A DNA stretch of 57,604 bases from Bradyrhizobium betae (GTDB taxonomy: Bacteria > Pseudomonadota > Alphaproteobacteria > Rhizobiales > Xanthobacteraceae). The translations under genes were made by a program, and so were the position numbers. Shown piece after piece: positions 33,052 through 40,716 of this stretch (positions are counted from its first letter, which is position 1; each line of letters begins with the position of its first letter). Below the pieces are notes generated by a model. That model did no database searches, was not told where the DNA came from, and saw nothing but the letters and a program-made list of their open reading frames with translations. The stretch is taken from positions 1 through 57,604 of the forward strand of contig NZ_MZXW01000032.1 in the NCBI RefSeq assembly GCF_004123905.1, in the 5' to 3' direction.

Positions 33052-34221
33052 CTATTCGCGACCATCGTTCTCGAGGTCGAATGTGAAGACGCCGTCCGCG
33101 CTGGCGGGGCGCGTGAGCACCTCGGGATGTCGCAGCGTGCGGAGTGCATCGTGGTAACCGGCGCGCCAGTGGTCCTGCATCGAAAGCCGGGAGAACTCGT
33201 AGTCCTTGGAGTGCCCTTCGTGAGTGCGTGCGCGATAGATCAGGTGGACGATGTTGTAGACGTTGTGAGAGACAGCGGTGCTGAGGAGCTTCACGTCGTC
33301 ATGTTCCTGCAGATCTTCCGGAAGCCGGCCCAACAGGGCGGTGAGCGCACGGCGGAGGCGCTGCACGCGCTTGAATTGGTCGGTGCTTGCGCGCGTGCGG
33401 CTCGAATATTGTATTTCCTTTTGACGCGTGACGACCTCGGGCAGATTGCCCGGAAGCTGACCCTTCGCGTTCCAGAGGTCGACCTGAAACGCCAGCATGT
33501 CCTGCGGCGCACCCCAATCGATCACCCATTGCAGCGGCGTATTGGATACCAGGCCGCCGTCCCAGTAGTGCTCGCCCTCGATCTCCACCGCGGGAAAGCC
33601 CGGCGGCAGCGCGCCGCTCGCCATGATGTGCTCCGGCAGGATTGTATGGGTGCTGTTGTCGAAATAGACGAAATTGCCCGTTCTTACGTTGACCGCACCT
33701 GCACTGAAGCGCGTCGTTCCCGCGTTGAGGCGATCGAAGTCGACCAGACGCTCGAGCGTGCTCTTCAGCGCACTTGTGTCGTAAAAGCTGGTCGCCTCGG
33801 TCGTTCCGCCGGAATGCAACCAGGGCATGAGGGGGCGCGCCGAGAAAAATCCGTTTGCGCCGCATGCCGCGGCAAGGCCGGCGCTCATCTGGTTGAGGAC
33901 ATTGCGCGCATTGTCGTTGCGCCTGTCGAGAAGTGGATTTCCAGACCAATCCCAGGGCGCAGTGGAAGTCACTTGCGTCCAGAAATCGCGGAGCCGGTCA
34001 ACACGGGACTCCGGCGGGTTGCCCGCAATGATCGCGGCGTTGATTGCGCCGATCGAAATGCCGGCAACCCAATCAGGATGGATGCCGGCTTCGGCGAGCG
34101 CCTCATAGACGCCCGCCTGGTAGGCCCCCAGAGCGCCGCCGCCTTGCAAGAGCAGGGCGATGCAGTCGAAGGGGAGCCGCCGTTGGGTGGCCGGCAGGTG
34201 GGCTCGGGGCTGGAAGTTCAT
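33052..34221 (-). CDS. Patatin-like phospholipase family protein
   Basis: A 389-residue protein with an N-terminal patatin domain: LLLQGGGALGAYQAGVYEAL (oxyanion glycines), GISIG with the nucleophile serine, and HYWDGGLVSN with the dyad aspartate. The C-terminal about 110 residues (RTRASTDQFKRVQRLRRALT and the YEFSRLSMQDHW part) match the DUF3734 tail found on such proteins in Rhizobiales. It may act on lipids or on polyhydroxybutyrate oligomers; the latter is suggested by the ketone-body operon it starts. A conserved operator-like motif lies 82 bases upstream. Confidence 0.92.
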   Translation of the reverse strand: MNFQPRAHLPATQRRLPFDCIALLLQGGGALGAYQAGVYEALAEAGIHPDWVAGISIGAINAAIIAGNPPESRVDRLRDFWTQVTSTAPWDWSGNPLLDRRNDNARNVLNQMSAGLAAACGANGFFSARPLMPWLHSGGTTEATSFYDTSALKSTLERLVDFDRLNAGTTRFSAGAVNVRTGNFVYFDNSTHTILPEHIMASGALPPGFPAVEIEGEHYWDGGLVSNTPLQWVIDWGAPQDMLAFQVDLWNAKGQLPGNLPEVVTRQKEIQYSSRTRASTDQFKRVQRLRRALTALLGRLPEDLQEHDDVKLLSTAVSHNVYNIVHLIYRARTHEGHSKDYEFSRLSMQDHWRAGYHDALRTLRHPEVLTRPASADGVFTFDLENDGRE

Positions 34222-34302
34222 GACTTGGCTCGCTCTCGGGTGTGTGATGATCGAGGCTGACGTTGTGCGAAGGGGGTGGATACGTGCAGCCAGAAAAGAA
34301 AC

Positions 34303-34318
34303 TATACGGTTTAGTGTA
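34303..34318 (+). promoter_or_regulatory. Putative TetR operator, site 1
   Basis: TATACGGTTTAGTGTA, preceded by AGAAAC. It is 82 bases before the patatin ATG. It differs at two of 16 positions from site 3 at 38600. Confidence 0.6.
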
Positions 34319-34385
34319 TATATGCGACGCGCCGGTCACGCAACTCACGAGATCGTGCTTCAGCGCCGGATCAGCACGCTCGCGC

Positions 34386-34985
34386 TCAGTGCTGAGTTGA
34401 CCGCTGTCCGACCTTGGGCGGTTCGAGCATCACTTCCTTCAAGCGGTCGCCAGTGGCGACGACGACCACGAAGTTGAGCTTGCCGTCCTGCTTGATCAGC
34501 CCACCGGCGAGCGCGCGTCCTGCTGCGGCTTGCTCGGCGACCCGAACCGCATCCGACAGCTCCTGCTTGACCCACTTCAAGGCGATGATGTTGGCGAGAT
34601 CTACTCGATCGAGCTCCTTGAGCGACGATGCGATTTCCGCATGCGATATGCTTCCGGTGTGCGCATCAATGACATTTTCAAAGACCCGCTCATTCTTGAC
34701 CGTACGCACGCGATAGACCGGCTGACCCGATATCTCGAAGCTGATGTCTGCGGTCCTCGAGCCGTCATGCAGACGCTCTGCAATCGCCATTGCCTGGCCG
34801 AGTGGGACCCGCGTGGTGCGGAATTGGTCGAGCACACGGTGCATCGCTGCTTCGTCGACGTCTGCCTGCGCGGCTGGGCTGCGGCTTTCGATGTCAGCAG
34901 GCGTCCGGGTGACATCAGCCATGGCTCCGGTGGCGGCGAGTGTGGCGGACCAAACGATAAGGGCAAGCAACTGGTTCTTCGGCAT
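34386..34985 (-). CDS. Exported PepSY-domain protein
   Basis: A 199-residue protein with signal peptide (MPKNQLLALIVWSATLAATG AMA). The mature part contains a PepSY-like unit: VPLGQAMAIAERLHDGSRTA, ISFEISGQPVYRVRTVKNER VFENVIDAHTG. PepSY domains bind or inhibit peptidases or act as periplasmic adaptor domains. A second, weaker alpha/beta part follows (ALKWVKQELSDAVRVAEQAA to KLNFVVVVATGDRLKEVM). It ends the minus-strand operon that starts at 36248 under operator site 2. Confidence 0.82.
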   Translation of the reverse strand: MPKNQLLALIVWSATLAATGAMADVTRTPADIESRSPAAQADVDEAAMHRVLDQFRTTRVPLGQAMAIAERLHDGSRTADISFEISGQPVYRVRTVKNERVFENVIDAHTGSISHAEIASSLKELDRVDLANIIALKWVKQELSDAVRVAEQAAAGRALAGGLIKQDGKLNFVVVVATGDRLKEVMLEPPKVGQRSTQH

Positions 34986-35067
34986 TGAGTGGATCCTGTG
35001 GCGTCTTGTCTAAAGTTGTCTGGTGGTGCCGCTCGTCCGAGGCGGCAGCTGGGACGGGGCGCTCCGC

Positions 35068-35610
35068 TCAATCGAGCGGATCTCCCCGCAATGTTTCGAC
35101 ATGCGGGTGACGGGCAGATCGCAGCCCCCTTGCGGTCCGTCTCTGAGCGTGCAGGCGCCGTCGGGCCGTGATCTCTGGCGGCCTGCGGCCTGGGTCTGCT
35201 CGATCAGGAACGGCGGACTGCAACTGCGCCAGGCTTTCGCGCAGGCGTGCGTCCGTGGATGAAGCTGAGCCGGTCTCACTGACATCGGCAGCAGAATCGG
35301 CGACCTCAGGAGGTGGCATCGGCGATGTAGCCGCACCGCTCTCGTTTTCCGCGGGCGCCGGATTGACCAGCGACACATTGGTATCGATGACAACCGCGTC
35401 CGGCCCTCTCATCTCAGAATGGATGCGGATCGGCGGCAGCGCGGAATGCGAATCCGTGAGCCGGCTCGTCACAGGTGCGGGCAGCACCCAATCGGCCGCC
35501 AGAAGCAGCAAGAGCAAGGCTCCTCCAACCGACAGAAAATAGGCCCCCAGGGGAAGCTCGGGTTCGACAATGCTGCTCGCGTGTCGCGACAACGCAGATT
35601 TCCTGCTCAC
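35068..35610 (-). CDS. Single-span membrane protein (180 aa)
   Basis: Starts at a GTG (MSRKSALSRHASSIVEPELP) with CGGAG nine bases upstream; an ATG at 35694 would add 28 residues but overlap the previous gene. One membrane helix, LGAYFLSVGGALLLLLLAAD, is followed by a periplasmic low-complexity tail rich in Pro, Ala and acidic residues and an arginine-rich end. No domain recognised. It lies in the operon of tiny membrane proteins and PepSY protein, so a cell-envelope role is likely (inference). Confidence 0.65.
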   Translation of the reverse strand: MSRKSALSRHASSIVEPELPLGAYFLSVGGALLLLLLAADWVLPAPVTSRLTDSHSALPPIRIHSEMRGPDAVVIDTNVSLVNPAPAENESGAATSPMPPPEVADSAADVSETGSASSTDARLRESLAQLQSAVPDRADPGRRPPEITARRRLHAQRRTARGLRSARHPHVETLRGDPLD

Positions 35611-35650
35611 GACACTCGGCTCCGCGACATGGAATGTTCTCGTCTCATTG

Positions 35651-35869
35651 TCAGATGCCCCAGGGCCGCGGATGCCGGCGCGCGCGTTCGACATCGAGAT
35701 ACCCGCGCTCGTCGAGCCATTCGATCGGGCAATAGGCCATCGCCGTCGGGTCGATCGCGTGGCCGTCTCGCTTGAGGGCTGTTCGCGTGCCGGTTAGTCC
35801 GGTCCACAGTGAAGCACCGGTGGTCGGTTCCACCTGCATGACGTCGAACACTTCGATGAAGTTGAGCAT
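35651..35869 (-). CDS. Small hypothetical protein (72 aa)
   Basis: Sequence MLNFIEVFDVMQVEPTTGAS, then LWTGLTGTRTALKRDGHAID and AYCPIEWLDERGYLDVERAR. Soluble, one cysteine. It overlaps the upstream 83-aa gene by about 76 bases in another frame, a large overlap, so one of the two 3'/5' ends may be misread. Real composition and operon position support it. No family recognised. Confidence 0.55.
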   Translation of the reverse strand: MLNFIEVFDVMQVEPTTGASLWTGLTGTRTALKRDGHAIDPTAMAYCPIEWLDERGYLDVERARRHPRPWGI

Positions 35870-36045
35870 GTCGGAATTCCGGGATCCTCAGACGGCGGGC
35901 GGGGAAGGGGGCTCGGCCCCTCAAGCGCGACGCCTCTGCGGACCAGCTCCGATTCGATCATGTCGAACACGCATTCGACTGGCGCGACCCAGACGTTGAC
36001 CCAATAGATGATGCAATCGCGAGCGAGCAGCAGTGCCGGGGTCAT
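35794..36045 (-). CDS. Small hypothetical protein (83 aa)
   Basis: Starts MTPALLLARDCIIYWVNVWV, overlapping the stop of the upstream membrane gene by four bases (ATGA). The first 45 residues look real (VECVFDMIESELVRRGVALE). After PRPPSEDPGIP the frame runs antiparallel in meaning to the start of the next gene and is probably a read-through tail or a frameshift. Confidence 0.5.
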   Translation of the reverse strand: MTPALLLARDCIIYWVNVWVAPVECVFDMIESELVRRGVALEGPSPLPRPPSEDPGIPTCSTSSKCSTSCRWNRPPVLHCGPD

Positions 36046-36248
36046 GCGCGGCCCCGTCGGTTGGCCGCATGCCGCATCGGTGCCGGCGCGCGATTGGCGA
36101 GCGCATGCACCCAAGCGAGCACCGAAATCGCGAAACCCAGCAGCAGGCTCACGCCCACGAGCGATAAGGCCACGGCCAGATTGAGCGACGCGACGGCAAT
36201 TCCCGGCCAGGGATTTTCGCGGGTGAGCGCAAAGAACAGGCTTGACAT
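36042..36248 (-). CDS. Small membrane protein (68 aa)
   Basis: Starts MSSLFFALTRENPWPGIAVA and has one long or two short hydrophobic segments: SLNLAVALSLVGVSLLLGFA ISVLAWVHAL. It has a basic C-terminus. It is the first gene of the minus-strand operon ending with the PepSY gene; GGAGGACAAAG precedes the ATG, and operator site 2 lies 16-31 bases upstream. Confidence 0.68.
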   Translation of the reverse strand: MSSLFFALTRENPWPGIAVASLNLAVALSLVGVSLLLGFAISVLAWVHALANRAPAPMRHAANRRGRA

Positions 36249-36263
36249 CTTTGTCCTCCGAAA

Positions 36264-36279
36264 TAAACTACACCGTATA
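36264..36279 (-). promoter_or_regulatory. Putative TetR operator, site 2
   Basis: On the minus strand TATACGGTGTAGTTTA, preceded by TGAAA. It overlaps GTATAT-TTC-ATATAC at 36275-36289. It stands between the minus-strand small-membrane operon and the plus-strand exported protein gene at 36418. Confidence 0.62.
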
Positions 36280-36417
36280 TTTCATATACAGTGCGAAGCA
36301 TGTCAAGAGCAGAGACTCACAAGCGCGTGTTCGTACTGGTCGGACGACGGGGGACTTCCGAATGAGGTCAGGAACCCCTTTCGAATGCAGATGCCTCAAC
36401 TTCAGAAAGGATCCGTC

Positions 36418-36711
36418 ATGTTCAAGAATCGGCTGATACTCGCAATCTTGGTGTTCGTTTCGTTGGGCGGCGGGGTTGCCCTCGCCCAGGAGGACCGCGG
36501 CACGGCAGAGCAGAGGGCGGCATGCGCGCCCGATGCATTTCGTCTGTGCGCGGGCTACATCCCTGACCCCACCAATGTGGAAGCCTGTCTCAGGCAAAGA
36601 AAGTCGGACCTGAGCGATGCTTGCAGAGCCGTGTTCGAGAACGCCGCGGCCGCTGCTTCGGTGAGAACCATCGGATCGCACCGCTATCGCGGCGCAAAAG
36701 ATGGGGAATGA
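36418..36711 (+). CDS. Small exported cysteine-containing protein (97 aa)
   Basis: Signal peptide MFKNRLILAILVFVSLGGGV ALA, then a mature domain with four cysteines: EQRAACAPDAFRLCAGYIPD, then VEACLRQRKSDLSDACRAVF. The C-x7-C...C-x11-C spacing suggests two disulfides and matches small rhizobial periplasmic proteins of the cysteine-rich-repeat type. AGAAAGGATCC precedes the ATG. It is divergent from the operon at 36248 and shares the operator region with it. Confidence 0.78.
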   Translation: MFKNRLILAILVFVSLGGGVALAQEDRGTAEQRAACAPDAFRLCAGYIPDPTNVEACLRQRKSDLSDACRAVFENAAAAASVRTIGSHRYRGAKDGE

Positions 36712-36715
36712 CCGC

Positions 36716-37153
36716 ATGAACACGATCTATGCCCCCGCCTTCGCTGCGTTCGGGGGCTCGGCCTTCGGAGCCATTTCCACAATCGTGACGGGATGGGTGA
36801 CCCGTCGTCGCAGGGTCCGTGAGCGTCATCATGCCCACACGGTCTCCAAGCGTGAAAAGCTGTATCGATGCTTCATCGAGGAGGCGTCCCGGCTTTACGC
36901 GGACGCGCTGACCAGCGACAAATCCGAGATCCCGGCGTTGGTGAATTTGTATGCGCTTATCGGGCGTATGCGGATTCTGTCCGACGATGAGGTGGTCCAC
37001 GCCGCGGAGCGGGCAGGCCGACTGATCATCGAAACCTACCTTGCACCGAACACGTCGTTCGTCGACCTGCCGGATTTCCTGGAGGAGATGGATCCGTTGC
37101 GTGAATTCGGCGAGGCCTGCCGGCGTGAAATGCACACGATTCATTCGCGTTGA
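36716..37153 (+). CDS. Hypothetical protein with N-terminal membrane helix (145 aa)
   Basis: Residues 5-28 (YAPAFAAFGGSAFGAISTIV) are a membrane segment followed by a basic stretch (RRRRVRERHHAH). The rest is helical and acidic: KREKLYRCFIEEASRLYADA, LIGRMRILSDDEVVHAAERA GRLIIETYLAPN. The same pattern occurs in rhizobial proteins of unknown function. GGGGA lies before ATG 36716; a start at 36701 would overlap the upstream gene. Likely co-transcribed with the exported Cys protein and the TetR gene that follows nine bases later. Confidence 0.72.
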   Translation: MNTIYAPAFAAFGGSAFGAISTIVTGWVTRRRRVRERHHAHTVSKREKLYRCFIEEASRLYADALTSDKSEIPALVNLYALIGRMRILSDDEVVHAAERAGRLIIETYLAPNTSFVDLPDFLEEMDPLREFGEACRREMHTIHSR

Positions 37154-37161
37154 GGCCGAAC

Positions 37162-37836
37162 ATGCCGCAGGCGCAGACTCCCCGTCAGGTTGGATCGGCG
37201 TGCACGCGTGAACGAATTGTGCAGGCTGCAATCCGCTTGTACCGCGAGATCGGGTACCGGAAGACCACGGTTGCCGACGTCGCTCGCGACGCATCAATGT
37301 CGCCTGCAAATCTCTATCGGTTTTATCCCTCCCGCCGCGCGCTCGAAGAGGCCGTCGTGACCGAGCTGCTCGAGGAGGTGTCGGCGGCGGCGGCAAGTGC
37401 GGCTCGAACCGGGCGCTCGGGCCTTGAGCGGCTGAATGCGGTCTTCAGGGCGATCTCCCGGATCCATGAAGACAGGCTGGCAAACAATGTCCGATTGCAC
37501 GAACTGGTGGTCGCCGCAGGACAAGCAAGCTGGCCGGCCAGCCTGTCCCATGCGGATCGGCTTCGTGGCGTCGTGCAGTCGGTCATCGCGGCCGGGCCGG
37601 CCGGTGGCGAATTTCGAGCCGGGAGTTCAATGGCGCTGGCCTGCTGCCTGCTCGATGCGATGGACGCATACCTCAATCCGTCCCGCATCAAGGCGGCCGC
37701 CCTTCGGCCTACCTTCAACGAGATGATGAGGTTTTGCGCGGGAGCGCTCAGCAACGCAGCGTCCATTAGCGCTGCGTCGTTTCAAGTGACCAGCATCGGG
37801 GCCGATTTGCGTTACAAGTCCGCCTGTCGAACCTAG
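37162..37836 (+). CDS. TetR/AcrR-family regulator (A)
   Basis: A 224-residue protein. N-terminal TetR helix-turn-helix: RERIVQAAIRLYREIGYRKT TVADVARDASMSPANLYRFY. The ligand domain is helical with no named family. The start at 37162 is ATG; a TTG at 37150 is less likely. It converges with TetR B and is in line with the Cys-protein operon, so it may be autoregulated through site 2. Confidence 0.88.
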   Translation: MPQAQTPRQVGSACTRERIVQAAIRLYREIGYRKTTVADVARDASMSPANLYRFYPSRRALEEAVVTELLEEVSAAAASAARTGRSGLERLNAVFRAISRIHEDRLANNVRLHELVVAAGQASWPASLSHADRLRGVVQSVIAAGPAGGEFRAGSSMALACCLLDAMDAYLNPSRIKAAALRPTFNEMMRFCAGALSNAASISAASFQVTSIGADLRYKSACRT

Positions 37837-37855
37837 CGCTCGACGGATTGCCGGC

Positions 37856-38518
37856 TCACGGCGTCCAGTCTGCCTCGCAGGCCGCAAGGAAAAAGCCAAC
37901 CCGTTCGCGCACGAAAGAGGGCAGCTCCCGTCTCAGCTCCTTGGGTGTTTCTCCCACCAACGAGCGAAACAGCATCGGCAGCAGGATCAGATCCAGGAAG
38001 ATCTGAGCGGTGGCAAGGCTTCGCTTGCCGGTGAAGGGACCTTTTGGCGCGCGTGCGAGCTTCTGCGTCGTTTCATTCAGGAGTTGGGAAACGGCGTTCA
38101 CAGAGCGATCGCGCGCGGCATCGTGGACGTTGCGGCTCAACTCGGGGAAACGCTGCGCTTCGGCGATCGTGGCGCGGACCATGCCCATCGATTCTTCGAT
38201 GACCTTCTCGACGACGGCGGTGCCGAGGCTCGAGAGCTTGTCCTGAAGGCTGCGGCCCTCGGGCTCGAAGCCATCGAAATCCGTCAGCCCGCTGATGGTG
38301 CGAGCCACGACCGCCGCGAACAGTGCCTCCTTCCCGGGGAAATGAGCATAGATGGTTGGCTTGCTCGCCGGCGCCAGCTCGGCGATGTCGTCGATACTGG
38401 CACTACGGTAGCCCTTCTCGAGAAAGAGCTGCTGGGCTGCATCAAGGATACGGACCTGCACGTCACCGGCGAGGTCTTTGGGCGGTCTGCCCCGTTTCGG
38501 GGCGTTTTTCTTCGTCAT
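37856..38518 (-). CDS. TetR/AcrR-family regulator (B)
   Basis: A 220-residue protein: KKNAPKRGRPPKDLAGDVQV (basic AT-hook-like RGRPPK), then the helix-turn-helix RILDAAQQLFLEKGYRSASI DDIAELAPASKPTIYAHFPG, and a C-terminal TetR_C-like domain with QRFPELSRNVHDAARDR. GGGAG lies nine bases before the ATG at 38518. Site 3 lies 82 bases upstream, between this gene and the divergent histidine kinase/RND operon: the standard layout of a local repressor. It is the best candidate for the factor that binds all three sites. Confidence 0.9.
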   Translation of the reverse strand: MTKKNAPKRGRPPKDLAGDVQVRILDAAQQLFLEKGYRSASIDDIAELAPASKPTIYAHFPGKEALFAAVVARTISGLTDFDGFEPEGRSLQDKLSSLGTAVVEKVIEESMGMVRATIAEAQRFPELSRNVHDAARDRSVNAVSQLLNETTQKLARAPKGPFTGKRSLATAQIFLDLILLPMLFRSLVGETPKELRRELPSFVRERVGFFLAACEADWTP

Positions 38519-38599
38519 CCGTCGGTCTCCCAATCACGAGCCTGTGCCCGCGCAGATCGCACTTGACATGCCCGGTGAGAAAAGGCAATAAAAAGAAAA

Positions 38600-38615
38600 T
38601 ATACGGTATAGTTTA
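38600..38615 (+). promoter_or_regulatory. Putative TetR operator, site 3
   Basis: TATACGGTATAGTTTA, preceded by AGAAAA, in the divergent promoter region of TetR B and the kinase/RND operon. Contains the small palindrome ATACGGTAT. Confidence 0.65.
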
Positions 38616-38725
38616 ATTTATCCGTCGCCTGGACCCTCTTAGGGCCTGCGACGGCCTTCCGGATGGTCGAGGCCCGCAAAAGTGCACGTTGGCCCCGATC
38701 ATCAGGTCCACTTCAGGAGATCACA

Positions 38726-39592
38726 GTGACTATGTTGAGCCCGGACCCGCACCACCCAGAAGCCGGCGTCCTGCTGCGTGAACTGCATCATAGGGTCGAT
38801 AAAGGGATCGCCTCGGCGATCGATCTGGTCTCGGTTGCGATCCTCCGGGCCGATGGGGCGGAAGCCAAGGCTGCCTTGAGCGGTGTGGTCGAGCTATTGC
38901 ACGGACATGCCGAGCTGCATCGGGCGCTCACAATGCCCCAGGGCGAAGCCCTCAACGATGCCGCAACCTACATTCGCAGACTGGGCTGCGCCATGCGCCA
39001 GTCCCTGCTGGATCGGATGGGGATCCGGCTGACACTCACCACCGACTCTCTCCCGCTTCAAACAGAGCGTTGCTGGCGCCTTGGCCTGATCGTCCACGGC
39101 CTCATCGTCAACGCAGCGAAGCATGCGTGTTTCGATGGGCGAGCCGGCGAGATCAAAGTCAAGCTGGCGCGCATCGGCGCGGTGGCGAACTGCGTCGTGC
39201 TGGACAACGGCTCGCGGTCGGCGCGGGCGACCCCGGATCGGGAGCTCCAGATCAGCAGTGACCTTGCCAAGGGGCTCGGGGGACGGATCGAGCACGGCTT
39301 CGCCGCCGAGTTCACATCCGTCGTTCTCTCGTTTCACTTGAGCGAGCGGGAGCAACGGGCGAGCTGGTCGATGGCGACGCGCCGCATCAGGTCGCCGCGC
39401 CCGCTGAGGGCGAGGTCGTCCGTGACGCCTGGCTCGGGCTCCGGCCTCCCGGAACAGGTCGGGCGACCGGCCGCGATCGTAACGGATCCAGACTTGTTGC
39501 GAGCGCATCCGAACGAACAGGCCCCGCCTGGCAAACGCCCGGACGTTTTGGGCGAGCTGCTGTCACCCTCTCACCGCATGGACGCGTTATGA
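38726..39592 (+). CDS. Histidine kinase-like protein (HWE/HisKA_2 type), no sensor domain
   Basis: A 288-residue protein starting at GTG 38726 after AGGAG. The phosphoacceptor region LLRELHHRVDKGIASAIDLV matches the HWE/HisKA_2 signature with its histidine. N-box LIVHGLIVNAAKHACF and G-box VVLDNGSRSARA-type give the ATPase part. No sensor or membrane part is present, and the last 70 residues are disordered. No response regulator lies nearby. It overlaps the first RND adaptor by four bases (ATGA), so it is made together with the pump. Confidence 0.8.
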   Translation: MTMLSPDPHHPEAGVLLRELHHRVDKGIASAIDLVSVAILRADGAEAKAALSGVVELLHGHAELHRALTMPQGEALNDAATYIRRLGCAMRQSLLDRMGIRLTLTTDSLPLQTERCWRLGLIVHGLIVNAAKHACFDGRAGEIKVKLARIGAVANCVVLDNGSRSARATPDRELQISSDLAKGLGGRIEHGFAAEFTSVVLSFHLSEREQRASWSMATRRIRSPRPLRARSSVTPGSGSGLPEQVGRPAAIVTDPDLLRAHPNEQAPPGKRPDVLGELLSPSHRMDAL

Positions 39593-40716
39593 AACCGCGC
39601 TATTCGAACCCCGCCAAAATCGATCGAACCGAGCGCTTGCTGAGACCTCTCGCCGGCTTGGCGCTTGCGCTTGTCGCAGCCGCGCTCGGCGGCTGCAACG
39701 ATCGCACCGGTGCTCCAGCCGCACACGCCGCGTTCGTGCGCACGGAGGTCGTTCAGCCGAAGGACCGGCAAGCTTCGATCACCCTGACTGGCGAGGTGCA
39801 ACCCCGCTTCCGCGCCGATCTCTCGTTCCGTGTCAGCGGACGCGTGATCGCGCGCTATATCGATGTCGGGACCCACGTCAAGGCGGGCGAAGTGCTGGCC
39901 CTTCTCGACCCCGCCGAGCAGGAGGCCGATGTCGATGCTGCGACCGCTGCCGTCCTCGCCGCAGAATCCCAGCGGCGCGTGGCGAAGGCGACTTTCGAGC
40001 GGCAGAAGTCGCTGATCGCAAGCGGCTTCACCACGCGCACGGCCTACGACCAGGCGCAGGAAGGATTGCGGACCGCGGAAGGCGCGCTCGAAGCGGCAGG
40101 AGCGCTGCTCGGAACGGCAAAGGACGTTCTTGGCTACACCGCGCTGCGCGCGGAAGCGGACGGCGTCGTCACCGCACGCAATCTTGAAACCGGTCAAGTC
40201 GTACAGGCTGCGCAGCCGGTATTTTCGCTGGCGCAGGATGGGGAGCGGGACGCCGTCTTTGACATCTATGAATCCATTTTCCTCGGCAATGCCGACGACC
40301 GCAGCGTTTCGTTGGCGCTGGTCTCCGATGCGGGCGTGACCGCAAGCGGTCACGTGCGGGAGGTTTCGCCGGCCGTCGACCCCAAGAGTTCAACCATCCG
40401 GGTCAAAGTAGCGATCAAGGACCCGCCTGCCGCAATGACGCTTGGAAGCCCGGTCGCAGGATCCGTGAAAGTAAAGGCCCAGCGGCAAATCGCATTGCCC
40501 TGGCGTGCATTGATGGCGGCGGGCACCAAGCCCGCGGTCTGGACCGTCGATCCGGCAACGCGGACAGCTTCGCTGAAGCCCGTGACTGTCGGTGGCTACG
40601 AGGCCGGAGAAGTGTTGATCAAGGCAGGTCTCGAGCCGGGCGAGCGCGTCGTCGTCGACGGCGGCAAACTTTTGAGCGTGGGCCAGCCCGTGACTTATGA
40701 AGGAGACCGCTCATGA
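39589..40716 (+). CDS. RND efflux periplasmic adaptor 1 (lipoprotein)
   Basis: A 375-residue membrane fusion protein. The signal ends LAGLALALVAAALGGCND with a lipobox (LGGC). Then ITLTGEVQPRFRADLSFRVS GRV and VGTHVKAGEVLALLD (lipoyl half), an alpha-hairpin (about 105-165), FTTRTAYDQAQEG, and the barrel. It should bridge the RND pump to an outer membrane channel. ATGA overlaps on both sides couple it to the kinase and the second adaptor. Confidence 0.93.
   Translation: MKPRYSNPAKIDRTERLLRPLAGLALALVAAALGGCNDRTGAPAAHAAFVRTEVVQPKDRQASITLTGEVQPRFRADLSFRVSGRVIARYIDVGTHVKAGEVLALLDPAEQEADVDAATAAVLAAESQRRVAKATFERQKSLIASGFTTRTAYDQAQEGLRTAEGALEAAGALLGTAKDVLGYTALRAEADGVVTARNLETGQVVQAAQPVFSLAQDGERDAVFDIYESIFLGNADDRSVSLALVSDAGVTASGHVREVSPAVDPKSSTIRVKVAIKDPPAAMTLGSPVAGSVKVKAQRQIALPWRALMAAGTKPAVWTVDPATRTASLKPVTVGGYEAGEVLIKAGLEPGERVVVDGGKLLSVGQPVTYEGDRS

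Noticed and set aside
33127..34260. 377-residue plus frame opposite the patatin gene, and 32279-33157 opposite adc
   Set aside because: Both are antisense to genes with complete catalytic motifs and show no family features.
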